A DNA stretch of 64,000 nt from Flavobacteriales bacterium (GTDB taxonomy: Bacteria; Bacteroidota; Bacteroidia; Flavobacteriales_E; Vicingaceae). The DNA is taken from the NCBI GenBank assembly GCA_013359255.1, contig JABWCF010000012.1, positions 1 to 64,000 on the forward strand, given 5' to 3'. The stretch's first letter is position 1. Each line of letters opens with the position of its first letter. Of this stretch, positions 62,851-64,000 are shown in pieces. Made by a program: the position numbers and the translations under genes. Below the pieces are notes generated by a model. The model saw only the letters and a program-made list of their open reading frames with translations, was not told the DNA's origin and made no database searches.

Positions 62851-62958
62851 TGATGTGATAAAACAAAGTGGCGAAGTTAACAAAACTTAACAGGAAAAAT
62901 GAACGGGCTGTTGCCAAAGAAAAGGTTAAAGTATAACTTAGCGGCAAAATACAACTAG

Positions 62959-63834
62959 ATGATAAGCAAAAAAAAAGGGCTTAAAGGAAAAGTATTAGGC
63001 TCGTACGTTTCTGTAATTATTAGCATTTCGCTTGTACTTTTTGTGTTGGGTTTATTGGGTATTATTTTGGTTAATGCCCACAATTTATCTAACTATGTTA
63101 AAGAAAACATCGGATTTTCTGTTATTCTAAAAGAGAATATAAAAGAGGTTGAAATTGCTGAAATACAAAAAACATTAGATGCCGAACCATTCGTTAAAAC
63201 TACCGAATTTATTCATCAGGATAGTGCCGCAGCTGAGTTAAAACGTGAGTTAGGCGAAGATTTTATTCAATTTTTAGGTTACAACCCCCTGCTTCCTTCT
63301 TTAGAAATAAAACTCAATGCACAATATGCAAATCCTGATAGTTTGAAGGTAATAGAATCGATGCTGAATGAAAACACCAAGGTGCAAGAAGTTTTTTATC
63401 AAAAAGATTTAGTAGCCATGGTTAATGAAAACCTTAAAAAAATAGGTCTTATTCTTATTGGATTTAGTGTGCTTTTAATGATTATTTCTTTTGCTCTGAT
63501 TAATAGTTCCATCCGACTATCTATATACTCCAGTAGGTTTTTAATACGCACTATGCAATTAGTAGGTGCTACCGGTGCTTTTATTCGCAGCCCCTTTGTA
63601 GCAAGGGGAATTACCAACGGAATAATAAGTGCTTTTATAGCCATTGGGCTTTTAGCCGGAGTTTTATTTATGGCCGAAAAAGAAATGCCCGAATTAATGG
63701 AACTTCAGAACTTGGAAATATACATATCTTTGTTCTTAATGGTAATTGTATTAGGTATCCTTATTTCCTGGATATCTACAGCATTAGCCGTTCGAAAATA
63801 CTTAAGAATACGCACCAGTGAACTTTATTCATAA
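62959..63834 (+). CDS. ftsX: Cell division protein FtsX
   Basis: A 291-residue membrane protein with four helices (about 15-40, 165-185, 215-240 and 260-280) and an extracytoplasmic domain after the first. The pattern GFSVILKENI, then SLEIKLNAQY, fits FtsX. With FtsE it signals to cell wall hydrolases at the septum. It is followed by a DUF3098 gene after 18 nt, an order common in Bacteroidota. ftsE is not in this window. Confidence 0.9.
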   Translation: MISKKKGLKGKVLGSYVSVIISISLVLFVLGLLGIILVNAHNLSNYVKENIGFSVILKENIKEVEIAEIQKTLDAEPFVKTTEFIHQDSAAAELKRELGEDFIQFLGYNPLLPSLEIKLNAQYANPDSLKVIESMLNENTKVQEVFYQKDLVAMVNENLKKIGLILIGFSVLLMIISFALINSSIRLSIYSSRFLIRTMQLVGATGAFIRSPFVARGITNGIISAFIAIGLLAGVLFMAEKEMPELMELQNLEIYISLFLMVIVLGILISWISTALAVRKYLRIRTSELYS

Positions 63835-63852
63835 AAACTAAAACTAATAAAA

Positions 63853-64000
63853 ATGGCAAAAACAAACCATCTCCTCCCTTTTAACAAAGAAAATTACCTT
63901 TACATTGGCATTGGCTTTTTGCTCTGTATTATAGGGTATTTGCTCATGGTAGGCGGAGGTTCAGAAGACCCTGCTATTTATAATCCCGAAGTATTTAGTT
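63853..64000 (+). CDS. DUF3098 family membrane protein, partial
   Basis: The first 49 codons are visible: a polar start (FNKENYLYIGIG), one hydrophobic helix (about 17-36) and LMVGGGSEDPAIYNPEVFS, which is the DUF3098 pattern. The gene continues past the window end. It lies 18 nt after ftsX and is probably in one transcript with it. Confidence 0.85.
   Translation, partial: MAKTNHLLPFNKENYLYIGIGFLLCIIGYLLMVGGGSEDPAIYNPEVFS

Noticed and set aside
62848-62883. Extended leuS N-terminus of eleven residues
   Set aside because: The family begins at MEYNPNEIEKKW; the extension is hydrophobic and not conserved as far as I know.
1-64000. CRISPR arrays or rRNA genes
   Set aside because: No regularly spaced direct repeats of CRISPR type and no rRNA-like sequence were seen.

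Overview
The window is AT-rich bacterial chromosome, most likely from the phylum Bacteroidota (a Chitinophagales/Sphingobacteriales-like lineage; genus not resolvable from sequence alone). The reasons are a short RpoD-type sigma factor of 288 residues, the small archaeal-type phosphatidylserine decarboxylase, an FtsX followed by a DUF3098 protein, a TamB of 1499 residues, giant Sec-signal-bearing RHS proteins, and several promoter-like sites of the Bacteroidota form TTTG-N20-TAnnTTTG. No rRNA, CRISPR array, transposase or integrase was seen.

Layout. (1) 1-19352, minus strand: a polymorphic-toxin (RHS) locus. A five-gene operon reads a small secreted protein, a DNRLRE-domain surface protein, a 2032-residue SpvB/RHS-like protein, a 232-residue secreted protein and a 2821-residue RHS protein with a variable C-terminal tip. 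A probable immunity gene follows 1 nt after the RHS stop. Further downstream lie a start-less tip remnant, a DUF922 lipoprotein and, at the window edge, a second RHS core-end stub that is 88/89 identical in DNA to the main gene. This is the arrangement of displaced orphan tips. (2) 19353-27995, plus strand: divergent from the RHS operon, a type II secretion/type IV pilus-like operon (pseudopilin, prepilin peptidase, GspE/PilB ATPase, secretin, PilM/N-like, PilO-like, FN3 lipoprotein, PilP/GspC-like) that contains no PilC/GspF platform gene. A perfect 42-nt palindrome lies between the two operons. (3) 28000-45300: an accessory region of short unrelated genes, many of unknown function. It holds a three-gene membrane cluster, a membrane-anchored receiver paired with a soluble histidine kinase, a metallopeptidase with Cys/His repeats, a subtilisin-like protease facing an AAA+ ATPase (IetAS-like anti-phage system), a GNAT, a HigBA module with a TraB/GumN-like gene, a SWIM protein, and a minus-strand set of mobile-element-like genes ending next to tRNA-Asp. 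Structured intergenic elements separate some of these. (4) 45309-64000: conserved housekeeping genes: tRNA-Asp, DUF58, trxA, dnaE, tamB, tsaD, rpe, rpoD, psd, a metal-binding-like small protein, leuS, ftsX and the start of a DUF3098 gene.

How the parts may work together: the RHS operon probably makes a large exported toxin-delivery protein with its own immunity gene; the divergent secretion-like operon is a candidate exporter or simply a neighbour (inference). The 28-45 kb region looks like a defence and mobile-gene island beside a tRNA gene, but no attachment-site repeat or integrase was found.
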